DNA of 64,000 nucleotides from Schumannella soli (GCF_006517435.1 NZ_VHQG01000001.1:124001-188000); one strand, 5' to 3'. Counted from the first letter of the stretch, positions 9,690 through 18,442 are shown. Made by a program: numbers and translations. The notes: generated by a model from the letters alone, not told the origin.

Positions 9690-10385
9690 ATGCGCCGCCT
9701 GATCTCGCAGCTGCTGCGCTTCGGCGTCGTCGGCGGCGTCGGCTTCGTGATCGACGTGGGCCTGTTCAACCTGCTGAGCGCGACCGTGCTGCACCCCGGT
9801 CAGCTGCACGAGGGCCCGCTGATCGCGAAGACGATCTCGACGACGGTCGCGATCGTGGCGAACTGGATCGGCAACCGCTTCTGGACCTTCCGCGAGCACC
9901 GCGGCCGGCGCGTGTGGCGCGAGGGACTGCAGTTCGGCGTCGTCAGCGTCGGCGGTCTGCTGATCGGGCTCGGCTGCCTGTGGGTGTCGCGCTACGCGCT
10001 CGGCTTCGACAACGTCGTCGCCGACAACGTCGCAGGCAACGTGGTCGGCCTGGCGCTCGGCACCGTGTTCCGGTTCTGGCTGTACCGGGTGTGGGTGTTC
10101 GCGCCGCACAGCCCGGTCGAGGCGGCCGAAGACGCGGTGCACGAGGCGGATGCGGTGCACGAGGCGGATGCGGCGCACGAGGCGGATGCGGTGGCCGCCG
10201 GATCCGCCGCCGACCCGGCCGATGACCCCGCCGACCCGGCGGCCCCTGCGGCGGCGGCCTCCGCTCCGTTCAGTCCTGCTGCGGCCAGTTCCCCGGATGC
10301 CAGTCCGGCTCGTCGCCGCGCCGGCCGAGTTCGCCGCTCTGACGCAGCGAGCGCTCCTGCTGCCGTCGCGCCGCGACGGGATTGA
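9690..10385 (+). CDS. GtrA family membrane protein with repetitive Ala-rich tail
   Basis: The 231-residue protein has the GtrA fold in its first 140 residues: four hydrophobic segments, starting LLRFGVVGGVGFVIDVGLFN, with the WNWIGNRFWTFR-type loop (NWIGNRFWTFREH). GtrA proteins are implicated in flipping or presenting polyprenyl-phosphate-linked sugars. It is followed by about 90 residues of low-complexity Ala/Asp/Pro sequence, including three copies of AVHEAD encoded by an 18-bp tandem repeat. GAAGAGGAG just before the ATG is a good ribosome-binding site. The last 116 bp overlap, tail to tail, the 3' end of the PH-domain gene on the other strand, which is unusual. Confidence 0.88.
   Translation: MRRLISQLLRFGVVGGVGFVIDVGLFNLLSATVLHPGQLHEGPLIAKTISTTVAIVANWIGNRFWTFREHRGRRVWREGLQFGVVSVGGLLIGLGCLWVSRYALGFDNVVADNVAGNVVGLALGTVFRFWLYRVWVFAPHSPVEAAEDAVHEADAVHEADAAHEADAVAAGSAADPADDPADPAAPAAAASAPFSPAAASSPDASPARRRAGRVRRSDAASAPAAVAPRRD
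10134..10187 (+). repeat. 18-bp tandem repeat, three copies, inside gtrA-like gene
   Basis: Three consecutive 18-bp units (GCGGTGCACGAGGCGGAT with one T-to-C change in the third) encode the hexapeptide AVHEAD twice and AAHEAD once. The unit keeps the reading frame, so copy number can change without breaking the gene. Confidence 0.9.
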
Positions 10386-10863
10386 GGCTGCGCTCCATCA
10401 GGTCCTGCAGGGCCTCCTGCACGAGCGCCGCGTGCGGCACGTCACGCAGCCGCACCGGCGCATCCAGCCCGGTGTTGACGAGGATGTCGCCCGACTTGCC
10501 GAGCAGCTGACCGCCGGAGCGCCGCACCGTCACGTCGTAGCCGCGGCTGTGCAGCAGCTCCTGCCGGGTGCGCACGAGGAATCCCGAGCGGATGACGATG
10601 CGCCGCGTCGTGATCGTGTAGCTGCGCGAGAGCCAGCGCAGCAGCGGCACGAGCACGCCGACGATGGCGAGCACGCCCGCCGCGGCGAGCGCCGTGATCC
10701 TCATCCACGGCTCCGGCAGCAGGGAGGGCGCGTAGGCGGCCGCGCCGGCGAGCACGATGAGCAGCAGCGCCGACCACAGCAGTCGGCGGGCGCTCGGGCG
10801 CAGGCGCGCGACGACGATCTCGGGCGTGCGGTTCGCCGCGGTGTCGGGGGCCGGTTCGGTCAC
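10270..10863 (-). CDS. PH (bPH2/DUF304) domain membrane protein
   Basis: This protein of about 197 residues has two hydrophobic segments (LLWSALLLIVLAGAAAYAPS and ITALAAAGVLAIVGVLVPLL) followed by a bacterial PH domain (SYTITTRRIVIRSGFLVRTRQ). The pattern is that of the small membrane-anchored PH proteins encoded next to birA and gtrA in actinobacteria. Their function is unknown. The GTG at 10863 lies 18 bp after the birA stop. A CTG overlapping that stop would add six residues. The 3' end overlaps the gtrA-like gene by 116 bp on the opposite strand. Confidence 0.8.
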   Translation of the reverse strand: MTEPAPDTAANRTPEIVVARLRPSARRLLWSALLLIVLAGAAAYAPSLLPEPWMRITALAAAGVLAIVGVLVPLLRWLSRSYTITTRRIVIRSGFLVRTRQELLHSRGYDVTVRRSGGQLLGKSGDILVNTGLDAPVRLRDVPHAALVQEALQDLMERSLNPVAARRQQERSLRQSGELGRRGDEPDWHPGNWPQQD

Positions 10864-10880
10864 GGGCGTCGCCGGTTCCG

Positions 10881-11699
10881 TCAGCCGTGCCGCAGGTGGA
10901 TGACGTCGCCGGCCGCGACGACGAGGTCGCCGTGCTCGGTCGCGACGATGAGCCGGCCGAGTTCGTCGAGGTCGCGGGCGGTGCCGTGGCGGGCGTCGCC
11001 GCCGGGCAGCTCGACGCGCACGCCGCCGCCGAGGGTTCCGCAGAGCTCGCGGGCGAGCGCGCGGAGTCCGCTGTGGTCGGCGTCGCCGTGGGCCGTCAGC
11101 AGCGCGGTCACCTGCGAGCGCAGGCGCTCGAGGTAGTCGGCGAGCACGCGGTCGGCGAGCTCGCCGTCGGCTCTCCCCGACGCCGAGGGCGCGCCCTCGA
11201 GCACGAGCGAGGTCGCGGTCGGCACGGGCAGCTGCCCGGCGTCCATCGTCAGGTTGACGCCCGAGCCGATCACGACGGCGCCGGCGGCGGGCACGAGCTC
11301 GGTGAGGATGCCGCACACCTTCTTCTCGCCGATGAGCACGTCGTTGGGCCACTTCAGGCTGACGGTCGCGTGCGGCAGCAGCTCGGCGATCGTCTCGGTC
11401 ATCGCGACGCCGGCGGCGATCGGCAGCCAGCTGAGCCGCTCGGGTCCGACGGGGCGGCCGACCGGGTCGGCGGTGCGCAGCAGAACCGAGACCGCGAGGC
11501 TCGTCCCCGGCGGGGCCGTCCAGACCCGGTCGAGGCGGCCCCGGCCGGCGGTCTGGTCGAGCGTCACGAGCACGGTCGCGTCCGGCAGCTCGCGGTCGAC
11601 GTCGCGCGCGGCCATCGCCACCAGCTCGGCGTTCGTGGACGGGCTCGACTCCCGCACGATCAGCCGTCCGGCGACGCGGTCGCTGCGCGGGAGATCCAT
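10881..11699 (-). CDS. birA: Biotin-[acetyl-CoA carboxylase] ligase
   Basis: This 272-residue biotin protein ligase activates biotin as biotinyl-AMP and attaches it to the lysine of the acyl-CoA carboxylase alpha subunit (encoded at 27051-28820). The catalytic domain has SSPSTNAELV, TLDQTAGRGRLDRVW (the biotinyl-AMP loop, GRGR) and LKWPNDVLIGEKKVCGIL. It lacks an N-terminal helix-turn-helix, so it is a class I ligase without repressor function. It is divergent from the polyprenol-mannose synthase gene. Confidence 0.95.
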   Translation of the reverse strand: MDLPRSDRVAGRLIVRESSPSTNAELVAMAARDVDRELPDATVLVTLDQTAGRGRLDRVWTAPPGTSLAVSVLLRTADPVGRPVGPERLSWLPIAAGVAMTETIAELLPHATVSLKWPNDVLIGEKKVCGILTELVPAAGAVVIGSGVNLTMDAGQLPVPTATSLVLEGAPSASGRADGELADRVLADYLERLRSQVTALLTAHGDADHSGLRALARELCGTLGGGVRVELPGGDARHGTARDLDELGRLIVATEHGDLVVAAGDVIHLRHG

Positions 11700-11829
11700 G
11701 CCGTCAGGCTAGCCGCCGGGTCAGACCTCGCCGGGGCGCATCGCCGGAGCATTCCCCAGCGTCCGATGGCGGTCGTTCGTCCGGCAGAGCTGCGGCCGCC
11801 GCGCGGACGATCGCGCCATCCTCATGATC

Positions 11830-11835
11830 TAGGCT
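11830..11835 (+). promoter_or_regulatory. -10 box TAGGCT, near-leaderless start
   Basis: TAGGCT ends 10 nt before the ATG at 11846, leaving no room for a separate ribosome-binding site. This fits a leaderless or near-leaderless transcript. Confidence 0.5.
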
Positions 11836-11845
11836 CGTCGGCGAC

Positions 11846-12604
11846 ATGGACGACCCTGCGACGGCGCCCGGCGCGCGCGCCCTCGTGGTGATGCCGACCT
11901 ACGACGAGGCGGAGAACCTCGAGCGGGTCGCCGCCGCCGTGCTGGCCGCGGCACCCGACGTCGACCTGCTCGTCGTCGACGACGACAGCCCCGACGGCAC
12001 CGGCGACATCGCCGACCGGATGGCCGCCGCCGACCCGCGCGTCACCGTGCTGCACCGCACCGCCCGCGACGGCCTCGGCCGCGCCTACCTCGCGGGCTTC
12101 GCCGAGGCCGACCGCCGCGGGTACCCGGTCGTGGTCGAGATGGATGCCGACGGCTCGCACCCCGTCGAGAGCCTGGCTGCGCTGCTCGACGCCGTCGCCG
12201 AGCACGGCGGTCCCGGCCTCGCGATCGGCTCGCGCTGGGTGCCCGGCGGCCGCGTCGTCGACTGGGCGCCGTGGCGCGGCTGGCTGAGCCGCGCCGGCAA
12301 CACCTACGCCCGGCTCGCCCTCGGCATCCCCGTGCGCGACGCGACGGCCGGGTTCCGCGCCTACCGGCTCGAGGCGATCCGCGCCGCCCACCTCGACGAC
12401 GTGCATTCGCGCGGCTACTGCTTCCAGATCGACATGGCGCTGCGGGTGCTCGACGCCGGCATCGACGTCGTCGAGGTGCCGATCACCTTCCGCGACCGCA
12501 TCGCCGGCACCTCGAAGATGAGCGGCGCGATCGTCGCCGAGGCCATGCTGCGGGTGACCGGATGGGCGCTCGCCCGCCGGGTCGGACGCCGCCGCCGCGC
12601 CTGA
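11846..12604 (+). CDS. ppm1: Polyprenol monophosphomannose synthase (GT2, Ppm/DPM1 type)
   Basis: This 252-residue GT2 enzyme transfers mannose from GDP-mannose to polyprenyl phosphate. Diagnostic segments are [12 protein letters not shown] (residues 12-23), [19 protein letters not shown] (the DXD) and [11 protein letters not shown] near the C-terminal membrane-associated helix. Only the synthase domain is present. The Lnt-like N-acyltransferase half found fused in Mycobacterium tuberculosis Ppm1 is absent, as in many other actinobacteria. GDP-mannose would come from manC at 47.4-48.6 kb. Polyprenyl-phosphomannose feeds lipoglycans and O-mannosylation. Confidence 0.92.
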   Translation: MDDPATAPGARALVVMPTYDEAENLERVAAAVLAAAPDVDLLVVDDDSPDGTGDIADRMAAADPRVTVLHRTARDGLGRAYLAGFAEADRRGYPVVVEMDADGSHPVESLAALLDAVAEHGGPGLAIGSRWVPGGRVVDWAPWRGWLSRAGNTYARLALGIPVRDATAGFRAYRLEAIRAAHLDDVHSRGYCFQIDMALRVLDAGIDVVEVPITFRDRIAGTSKMSGAIVAEAMLRVTGWALARRVGRRRRA

Positions 12605-12755
12605 CGCCGCACCCTACGTCGCCCCGACGCGCCCGGCGTCCGCCGCTCCCGCGGCTCCGATGCACGAGCCTCGCCCGCCGACCCTCGTGGATTCCCCACG
12701 ACCCGCCCGCCGATCCGCTGTGGGAGTCCTCCAGAGCCCTCGCCGAGAGCCTCGC

Positions 12756-12761
12756 TAGGCT
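12756..12761 (+). promoter_or_regulatory. -10 box TAGGCT, leaderless start of accD-type gene
   Basis: TAGGCT is followed by 7 nt and then the GTG start codon, placing the expected transcription start on or next to the codon. Confidence 0.55.
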
Positions 12762-12768
12762 GGCAGGC

Positions 12769-14367
12769 GTGACCGACGCAGCATCGACGCCCGATCCGTA
12801 CACGACCGCCGGCAAGCTCGCCGACCTCAAGGCGCGGTACCACGAGGCTGTCACCGCGAGCGGCGAGGCCGCGATCGCCAAGCAGCACGCCAAGGGCAAG
12901 AAGACCGCCCGCGAGCGCATCGAGCAGCTGCTCGACCAGGGCAGCTTCGTCGAGCTCGACGAGTTCGTGCGCCACCGCACCCACGCCTTCGGCATGGAGC
13001 GCAACCGCCCCTACGGCGACGCGGTCGTCACCGGCACCGGCACGATCCACGGCCGCCAGGTCGCGATCTACGCCCAGGACTTCACGATCTTCGGCGGCTC
13101 GCTCGGCGAGGTCGCCGGCGAGAAGATCATCAAGGTCATGGAGCTCGCGCTCAAGACCGGCGTGCCGATCATCGGCATGCTCGACTCGGGCGGCGCCCGC
13201 ATCCAGGAGGGCGTCGTCGCCCTCGGCAAGTACGGCGAGATCTTCCGCCTCAACACGAAGGCCTCGGGCGTCATCCCGCAGATCTCGATCATCATGGGCC
13301 CGGCCGCGGGCGGCGCCGTCTACTCCCCCGCGCTGACCGACTTCGTGATCATGGTCGACAAGACCAGCCAGATGTTCGTCACCGGCCCCGACGTGATCAA
13401 GACCGTCACCGGCGAGGACGTCGCCATGGAGGACCTCGGCGGCGCGCTCACCCACAACACCCGCTCGGGCGTCGCGCACTACCTGGCCGACGACGAGGAC
13501 GACGCGCTCGACTACGCGCGCAGCCTGATCAGCTTCCTGCCCGACAACAACATGTCGGAGTCGGTCGTCTACGAGAACGAGGTCGAGCTCGAGGTCACCG
13601 ACGCCGACAAGAGCCTCAACACGATCATCCCCGACTCGCCGAACCAGCCCTATGACGTGCACACGATCATCGAGCAGCTCGTCGACAACAGCGACTTCCT
13701 CGAGGTGCAGCCGCTGTTCGCGCCGAACATCCTCATCGGCTTCGCCCGCATCGAGGGCCGCAGCGTCGGCATCATCGCCAACCAGCCGAACCAGATGGCC
13801 GGCACCCTCAACATCGAGGCCGGCGAGAAGGCCGCCCGCTTCGTGCGCTTCTGCGACGCCTTCGGCATCCCGGTCCTGACGCTGGTGGATGTGCCGGGCT
13901 ACCTGCCCGGAACCGACCAGGAGTGGACCGGCGTCATCCGCCGCGGAGCGAAGCTGCTCTACGCCTACGCCGAGGCGACCGTGCCGCTCGTGACGGTGAT
14001 CACGCGCAAGGCCTACGGCGGCGCCTACATCGTCATGGGCTCGAAGCAGCTCGGCGCCGACATCAACTTCGCCTGGCCGACCGCCGAGATCGCCGTGATG
14101 GGCGGCCAGGGCGCGGTCAACATCCTCTACCGCGGCGAGATCAAGGCCGCCGAGGAGCGCGGTGAGGACGTCAACGCGGTGCGCACGCGCCTCGCCAACG
14201 AGTACACCTACAACGTCGCCTCGCCGTTCCTCGCGGCCGAGCGCGGCGAGCTGGATGGCGTGATCGAGCCGGCCGCGACCCGCGTCGCGATCATCAAGGC
14301 GCTGCGGGCGCTGCGCGGCAAGCGCGCCGAGCTGCCCCCGAAGAAGCACGGGAACATCCCGCTGTGA
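12769..14367 (+). CDS. accD: Acyl-CoA carboxylase, beta (carboxyltransferase) subunit
   Basis: This 532-residue carboxyltransferase moves CO2 from carboxybiotin to acetyl- or propionyl-CoA. It has both crotonase-like halves. The first holds [21 protein letters not shown] and the oxyanion-hole GGARIQEG; the second holds [29 protein letters not shown] and [15 protein letters not shown]. The length matches actinobacterial AccD5/PccB. The GTG at 12769 is supported by the -10 box and by the usual N-terminus ([17 protein letters not shown]). It overlaps the epsilon subunit gene (GTGA) and works with the alpha subunit at 27051-28820. Substrate range is not readable. Confidence 0.95.
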   Translation: MTDAASTPDPYTTAGKLADLKARYHEAVTASGEAAIAKQHAKGKKTARERIEQLLDQGSFVELDEFVRHRTHAFGMERNRPYGDAVVTGTGTIHGRQVAIYAQDFTIFGGSLGEVAGEKIIKVMELALKTGVPIIGMLDSGGARIQEGVVALGKYGEIFRLNTKASGVIPQISIIMGPAAGGAVYSPALTDFVIMVDKTSQMFVTGPDVIKTVTGEDVAMEDLGGALTHNTRSGVAHYLADDEDDALDYARSLISFLPDNNMSESVVYENEVELEVTDADKSLNTIIPDSPNQPYDVHTIIEQLVDNSDFLEVQPLFAPNILIGFARIEGRSVGIIANQPNQMAGTLNIEAGEKAARFVRFCDAFGIPVLTLVDVPGYLPGTDQEWTGVIRRGAKLLYAYAEATVPLVTVITRKAYGGAYIVMGSKQLGADINFAWPTAEIAVMGGQGAVNILYRGEIKAAEERGEDVNAVRTRLANEYTYNVASPFLAAERGELDGVIEPAATRVAIIKALRALRGKRAELPPKKHGNIPL

Positions 14368-14603
14368 GCGGCCAGGACGCAGCGGGCGGAGCCGCCGGCT
14401 CCGCTGCCGACATCCGCATCGTCGCCGGCGCTCCGAGCGACGAGGAGCTCGCCGCGGTCGTCGCCGTGCTCACCACCTCGCTCGACGTCCTCGCGGCCGA
14501 GAACCGCGAGCAGCCGGATGCGCGCCCCGGCGCCTGGCGTCGCAGCCAGCGCGCTCCGCGGCGCGGCGTGACGATCGGCGCCTGGCGCACCTTCGGGCGC
14601 TGA
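14364..14603 (+). CDS. accE: Acyl-CoA carboxylase epsilon subunit
   Basis: This small 79-residue protein has the AccE pattern: [20 protein letters not shown] near the N-terminus and a C-terminal Trp/Arg-rich part ([11 protein letters not shown]). In actinomycetes epsilon stabilises the alpha-beta carboxylase complex. Its GTG overlaps the stop of the beta subunit gene. It is short and easily missed, but context and sequence agree. Confidence 0.88.
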   Translation: MSGQDAAGGAAGSAADIRIVAGAPSDEELAAVVAVLTTSLDVLAAENREQPDARPGAWRRSQRAPRRGVTIGAWRTFGR

Positions 14604-15023
14604 GCCGGCTCGCCGTCGGGGTCCGAGCCCGTACCGGGTACCGGTTCCCGGTGCCGAGTACTGGGTTCGGGTTTCGGATTCCGCATGATCGGCGTCGGGT
14701 CGGGGCGGGGGCTTAACCCCTGACTCATCCTCAGCGCTCGGGATCCGAAGCGATGAGGTGCGGAATCCGTTGAATCCGCGGGGGTGGACAGAGCTTTCGA
14801 CCCGGCCTCACGTTCTGTACCCCGGACGATCCTCCGCAGAATGCCCGTTCTGCGCCGCGAATCCCCGTTATGGCCCGGATTTTCAGGGAATGTCCCCCGC
14901 GAGTCCCCCGAAATGATGACTTTTTCCCGGGGTACAGATCAGGCATCCTCGTCCTACAGCGATCCTCATCGTGATCGCGACACACACCGGCTGACAAGGG
15001 TAAGCACGTCGGTGATGTGGGGG
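14604..15023 (+). other. Structured intergenic region, possible non-coding RNA
   Basis: No recognisable protein is encoded here. The stretch is less GC-skewed in codon-like pattern than its neighbours and rich in palindromes: nested KpnI-like GTACC/GGTAC words at 14631-14653, a 12-bp inverted repeat TCTGTACCCCGG (14814-14825) with its complement at 14927-14938, and inside that a perfect 7-bp hairpin CGCAGAA/TTCTGCG (14835-14854). Two CCCCC runs lie near 14893-14909. It ends at two strong terminator hairpins, so something upstream of them may be transcribed. Short ORFs in both strands show no family resemblance. Confidence 0.4.
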
Positions 15024-15060
15024 CGAGTCAGGGCGATATTCGGGTTGTCGCCCTGACTCG
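15024..15060 (+). terminator. Strong hairpin, 13-bp perfect stem
   Basis: CGAGTCAGGGCGA pairs perfectly with TCGCCCTGACTCG around an 11-nt loop. It has no long T tract, as is common in actinobacteria. It lies more than 420 bp after accE, so it probably terminates a transcript starting in the gap. Confidence 0.65.
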
Positions 15061-15067
15061 AAACGTC

Positions 15068-15100
15068 AGAAGGGCCGGAGCGGGGAGTTCCGGCCCTTCT
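15068..15100 (+). terminator. Second terminator hairpin, 12-bp stem
   Basis: AGAAGGGCCGGA and TCCGGCCCTTCT form a perfect stem around a 9-nt loop, followed by TCCTTG. It stands 8 bp after the preceding hairpin as a tandem terminator and insulates pseI from upstream reading. Confidence 0.75.
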
Positions 15101-15161
15101 TCCTTGTCGGACGTGCGTGCGTGCCGAGCGCGGCGACCAGGCGCAAGTCCGCGAGCTCGGC

Positions 15162-15167
15162 CACAAT
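15162..15167 (+). promoter_or_regulatory. -10 box CACAAT before pseI
   Basis: CACAAT ends 6 nt before the ATG of pseI, behind the two terminators. This suggests that pseI has its own leaderless promoter. Confidence 0.45.
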
Positions 15168-15173
15168 AGAGGG

Positions 15174-16232
15174 ATGTCTTCCGCGCCGATCCGCCTGACC
15201 TCCGACGTCTCGGTCTCCTCCGAGCATCCTCCGCTCGTCATCGCGGAGGTATCGGGCAACCACAATGGCGACCTCGGCAGGGCACTGGCGATCGTCGACG
15301 CCGCCGCCGAGGCTGGAGCGCCGCTGGTCAAGTTCCAGACGTACACGGCCGACACCATCACGATCGATTCCGACCGGCCGGAGTTCCTCGTGGGCTCTGA
15401 CCACGCACTGTGGGGCGCGCGCCGACTCTACGATCTGTACCGGGAAGCTCACACGCCCTGGAGCTGGCACGAGCAGCTGTTCGCGCGAGCTCGCGAACAC
15501 GGCATGGTGCCGTTCTCGAGCCCCTTCGACGCGACCGCCGTCGACCTTCTCGAGAGCCTCGGATCCGACATCTACAAGATCGCGTCGCTCGAGATCGGCG
15601 ATCTCGCGTTGCTGCGCACCGTCGCGCGCACCGGCAAGCCGGTGGTGCTGTCGAACGGTGCAGCGACCCTCGAAGAGACTGCTCTGGCGATCGAGACCAT
15701 CCGTGCGGAAGGCAACGAGCAGATCGTGCTCCTGCACTGCAGTTCGTCCTATCCGGCCTCCCCCGCCGAATCGAACCTCCGCGCGATCCCGACCCTGCGT
15801 GACGCCTTCGATGTGCAGATCGGCCTCTCCGACCACACGCCGGGCATCGGTGTCCCGGTCGCGGCGGTGGCCCTCGGCGCCACCGTCATCGAGAAGCACG
15901 TCACCCTCGCCCGTGCCGACGGCGGTGTCGACTCCGGATTCTCGCTCGAACCGGACGAACTGGCCTCGCTGGTGCGCGAGACCCGGGCCGGGTGGGAGGC
16001 GCTGGGGCAGGCGACGCCGCGCATCACGAGCGGCGAGCAGCAGAGCCGCGCCCTGCGCCGGTCCCTGTACGTCGTCTCCGACGTGCAGGCCGGAGACACC
16101 GTCACCGCTGAGGTCGTGCGCTCGATCCGTCCCGCCGGCGGCCTGGAGCCGCGAGAGCTCTCTCGGGTGATCGGACGTCGCTTCACCGCCGACGCGGCCG
16201 CGGGCACGCCTCTCTCGTGGGATCTGCTCTGA
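15174..16232 (+). CDS. pseI: Pseudaminic acid synthase
   Basis: This 352-residue NeuB-family enzyme condenses phosphoenolpyruvate with 2,4-diacetamido-2,4,6-trideoxy-L-altrose. The (beta/alpha)8 domain opens with VIAEVSGNHNGDL and carries VKFQTYTADTITID, SSPFDATAVDLL, YKIASLEIGDLALL and GLSDHTPGIGVPVAAVALGA. The GGVDSGFSLEPDEL segment is the variant seen in PseI rather than the DHKASLEP of sialic and legionaminic synthases. A C-terminal SAF (antifreeze-like) domain follows (RRSLYVVSDVQAGD). It is convergent with the rest of the pse genes, 45 bp away. Upstream in-frame codons are excluded because the promoter and conserved start point to 15174. Confidence 0.92.
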   Translation: MSSAPIRLTSDVSVSSEHPPLVIAEVSGNHNGDLGRALAIVDAAAEAGAPLVKFQTYTADTITIDSDRPEFLVGSDHALWGARRLYDLYREAHTPWSWHEQLFARAREHGMVPFSSPFDATAVDLLESLGSDIYKIASLEIGDLALLRTVARTGKPVVLSNGAATLEETALAIETIRAEGNEQIVLLHCSSSYPASPAESNLRAIPTLRDAFDVQIGLSDHTPGIGVPVAAVALGATVIEKHVTLARADGGVDSGFSLEPDELASLVRETRAGWEALGQATPRITSGEQQSRALRRSLYVVSDVQAGDTVTAEVVRSIRPAGGLEPRELSRVIGRRFTADAAAGTPLSWDLL

Positions 16233-16277
16233 CCGCCTCCGCGGTGGCGCACGCTCCGGTCGGCACGAGTGACGTGA

Positions 16278-17717
16278 TCAACGTGAGCGTCGGAGCCGGA
16301 TGAATCCCGGAGTCGAGGCTTCTCCGGCATCGACGAATCGAGCCTTGGCGAAGAGCGCTCGCGAGGCGGCATTGCGCTGATCGACCTCCGCGATGATCTC
16401 CGAACCCGACGGCAGAGTGGCGATCGCGGCCTCGAGCGCCGCCGACGCAAAGCCGCGGCCGCGGGCCGAGGGAGCCAGCGCGATCGACACCTCGTAGCGG
16501 ATGTCGTCGAGGCGATCGAATCGCAGCGTGCCGATCGCCTGCCGCCCGAGCTCGGCGATCAGCAGCGACCGGTCGGGATCACGGAGCGCGCGATGAACCC
16601 AGGCGCGATGGTCATTCCAGGCGAGCTCCCCTGCCGTTCGCGACATCGCCCGGCTGACGGGGTCGTTCCGCCAGTCGAGCAGTCGTCCCGCGTCGCCCGC
16701 CACGGCGGGTCTCACCGAGATGCGGTCGGGCGCGTCGGCGATCTCAGACCAGGTCTCCACGATGTGTCGGGCACCGTCGAGTCCGACGATCGGGTCCGGA
16801 AGATGGCCCGCGGAGATCCCACTGACCGCCTGCCGGTCAGCCGCCGCCAGCGCCTCCGCCAGCCGCCGCTCGGCTGCGGGCGTGCCGAGGTCGGGGATGG
16901 CCCCCAGCCCCGCCGCCACCCCGTGCGTCGTAGCCCACTCGTAATTGAGCCGCTGATTCTCGGTGAGAAGCACGGCGGCGGCGGGGATACGGTTGGCCGC
17001 GAGCTCCCACATCGTCGTACCCGAGCCGGTCACGACCAGTGCCGCTCCGGAGAAGATCCGGGCGAGCGCAGGACTCGGCGCGACCACGCGCACCTCGAGG
17101 CCGCGTGGCAGGGACGGGGGATCGCTCGCGACCATCAGCACCGGGCGGCGGACGTCGACCCGCGCTATCAGCTCGAGGCACGCTCCGGAGACGCCGAAGG
17201 CATCGGTGCCGCCCATGCTCACGACGATCGGCGCCTCCTCGCCTGGTTCCACCACCCGTCCGGTCAGCACTTCTCGACGCAACGGGACGAACTCAGCGCC
17301 CCCCACGATCCGGAAGGATCCATCGTCCGGACGGTGATCGGCGAACGCCGGCGGCGACGGCTCGACGACGAGGTCGGCGGGGCGCCGGCCGAATGGGCCA
17401 TCTTCGATCGAGCTCAGAAGGACGCCTCGACGGGTCAGCTCGCCGCGCAGGTCGCGCCCGAGCACGTAATCGTCGACGTGGACGACGGTCGCGCCGAACT
17501 CCGTCGCTGCCGCCGCCAGGGCTGCGCCGGAGTCCGCCGACTCCATCCGCTCGATCTCGGGCGCCGAGAGCAGCTCTCGGGCGAGCGGCGTGTCGAGGCG
17601 GCCGCTGAAGCCCACGGTCCAGCCGAGCTCGATCGCTGCTTCGGCGACCGCGGCGACGCGTGAGATATGCCCGACGCCGCCTCGAGCCGTGCCATCGGCG
17701 CGCAGCAGCACCCTCAT
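16278..17717 (-). CDS. pseG/pseH: PseG-PseH fusion: UDP-sugar hydrolase plus N-acetyltransferase
   Basis: This 479-residue protein joins two pseudaminic acid steps. Residues 1 to about 330 are PseG (GT-B fold, UDP-2,4-diacetamido-trideoxy-altrose hydrolase). MRVLLRADG is followed by GGVGHISR with His17 in the catalytic position, and VVTGSGTTMWELAANR lies in the UDP-binding domain. Residues from about 332 to the end are a GNAT domain (PseH): ISVRPAVAGDAGRLLDWRNDP and the acetyl-CoA loop SARGRGFASAAL. PseH acetylates the 4-amino group made by PseC; PseG then removes UDP. In Campylobacter and Helicobacter these are usually separate proteins. ATG at 17717 overlaps the pseF stop by 4 bp. Confidence 0.9.
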   Translation of the reverse strand: MRVLLRADGTARGGVGHISRVAAVAEAAIELGWTVGFSGRLDTPLARELLSAPEIERMESADSGAALAAAATEFGATVVHVDDYVLGRDLRGELTRRGVLLSSIEDGPFGRRPADLVVEPSPPAFADHRPDDGSFRIVGGAEFVPLRREVLTGRVVEPGEEAPIVVSMGGTDAFGVSGACLELIARVDVRRPVLMVASDPPSLPRGLEVRVVAPSPALARIFSGAALVVTGSGTTMWELAANRIPAAAVLLTENQRLNYEWATTHGVAAGLGAIPDLGTPAAERRLAEALAAADRQAVSGISAGHLPDPIVGLDGARHIVETWSEIADAPDRISVRPAVAGDAGRLLDWRNDPVSRAMSRTAGELAWNDHRAWVHRALRDPDRSLLIAELGRQAIGTLRFDRLDDIRYEVSIALAPSARGRGFASAALEAAIATLPSGSEIIAEVDQRNAASRALFAKARFVDAGEASTPGFIRLRRSR

Positions 17718-18442
17718 CCCGCGTCGAGCGCCTTCTGCTCGACGTGGGCGTTGATCTCGACGAGGTCGGGGCGAGACCGCAGCAGATCCACGACGCGACG
17801 CCACTCCGAGGCGTCGTTCCCCAGCTCGGCCACGATCGCCTCGATCAGCCGCGCATCATCAGGTTCGTCGAGCGTGACCCGCAGGTCGTCCGCGCGGGGG
17901 GCCACCACGAGTCCGGCACGGGGCACGGCGCTCTCGTCGCGGTAGAGCCAGCTCGTGACGTGAGCCCGGTGATGGGCGGTCGCCTCGCCGTCGGCGGCGA
18001 GGAGCGCGTCGGCCCTCGCCAACTCGACGTCGAGACCGCGCGGCAGCGTGCGCTGCAACGTCGTGGCGACGTACTGCAGCCGCGGATCGGCGCGCCAGAT
18101 CGCGACGACCTGCGCGATGAGGCTCGGATCCAGCAAGGGGCAGTCGCCGGTCAGGCGCACGACGGCTTCGGGACGAGTCGTCTCGATCGCGAGGCGGTAG
18201 CGGGAGAGGACGTCGTCTTCGCTGCCCCGTACGACGCCGACACCGAGGCGCTCCGCCTCCGCGGCGATCGCGTCATCCGCGGGCTCGGTGCTCGTGGCGA
18301 TGACGATCGCGTCGATGCCGGGGGCGGCTCGGGCCGCATCCACCACCCACTCCAGCACGGAGCGCGATCCCAGTCGGCGCAGCACCTTCGCCGGCAGTCT
18401 CGTCGAACCCGCCCGTGCCTGGATGACGGCGGCGACGGTCAT
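17714..18442 (-). CDS. pseF: CMP-pseudaminic acid synthetase (SpsF-like cytidylyltransferase)
   Basis: This 242-residue member of the acylneuraminate cytidylyltransferase/SpsF family activates pseudaminic acid with CTP. The nucleotide-binding N-terminus is VAAVIQARAGSTRLPAKVL (residues 3-21), and VVRLTGDCPLLDP carries the metal-binding aspartate. Length and the QARxGSTRLP variant fit SpsF/PseF rather than the longer NeuA. It overlaps pseC upstream and pseGH downstream by 4 bp each (ATGA), so the four minus-strand genes are one operon. Confidence 0.9.
   Translation of the reverse strand: MTVAAVIQARAGSTRLPAKVLRRLGSRSVLEWVVDAARAAPGIDAIVIATSTEPADDAIAAEAERLGVGVVRGSEDDVLSRYRLAIETTRPEAVVRLTGDCPLLDPSLIAQVVAIWRADPRLQYVATTLQRTLPRGLDVELARADALLAADGEATAHHRAHVTSWLYRDESAVPRAGLVVAPRADDLRVTLDEPDDARLIEAIVAELGNDASEWRRVVDLLRSRPDLVEINAHVEQKALDAG

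Noticed and set aside
10134-10187. Three 18-bp repeats considered as a CRISPR fragment
   Set aside because: The repeats are directly adjacent without spacers, in frame and coding.
12415-14349. Long minus-strand frame opposite the carboxylase beta gene
   Set aside because: Complement of a highly codon-biased gene; the protein is a run of Asp, Val, Leu, Gly and Arg with no family resemblance.
14731-15056. Two short opposing frames (88 and 90 codons) in the gap before pseI
   Set aside because: Neither has a recognisable domain, a ribosome-binding site or a codon pattern like the neighbours; the region looks structured rather than coding.
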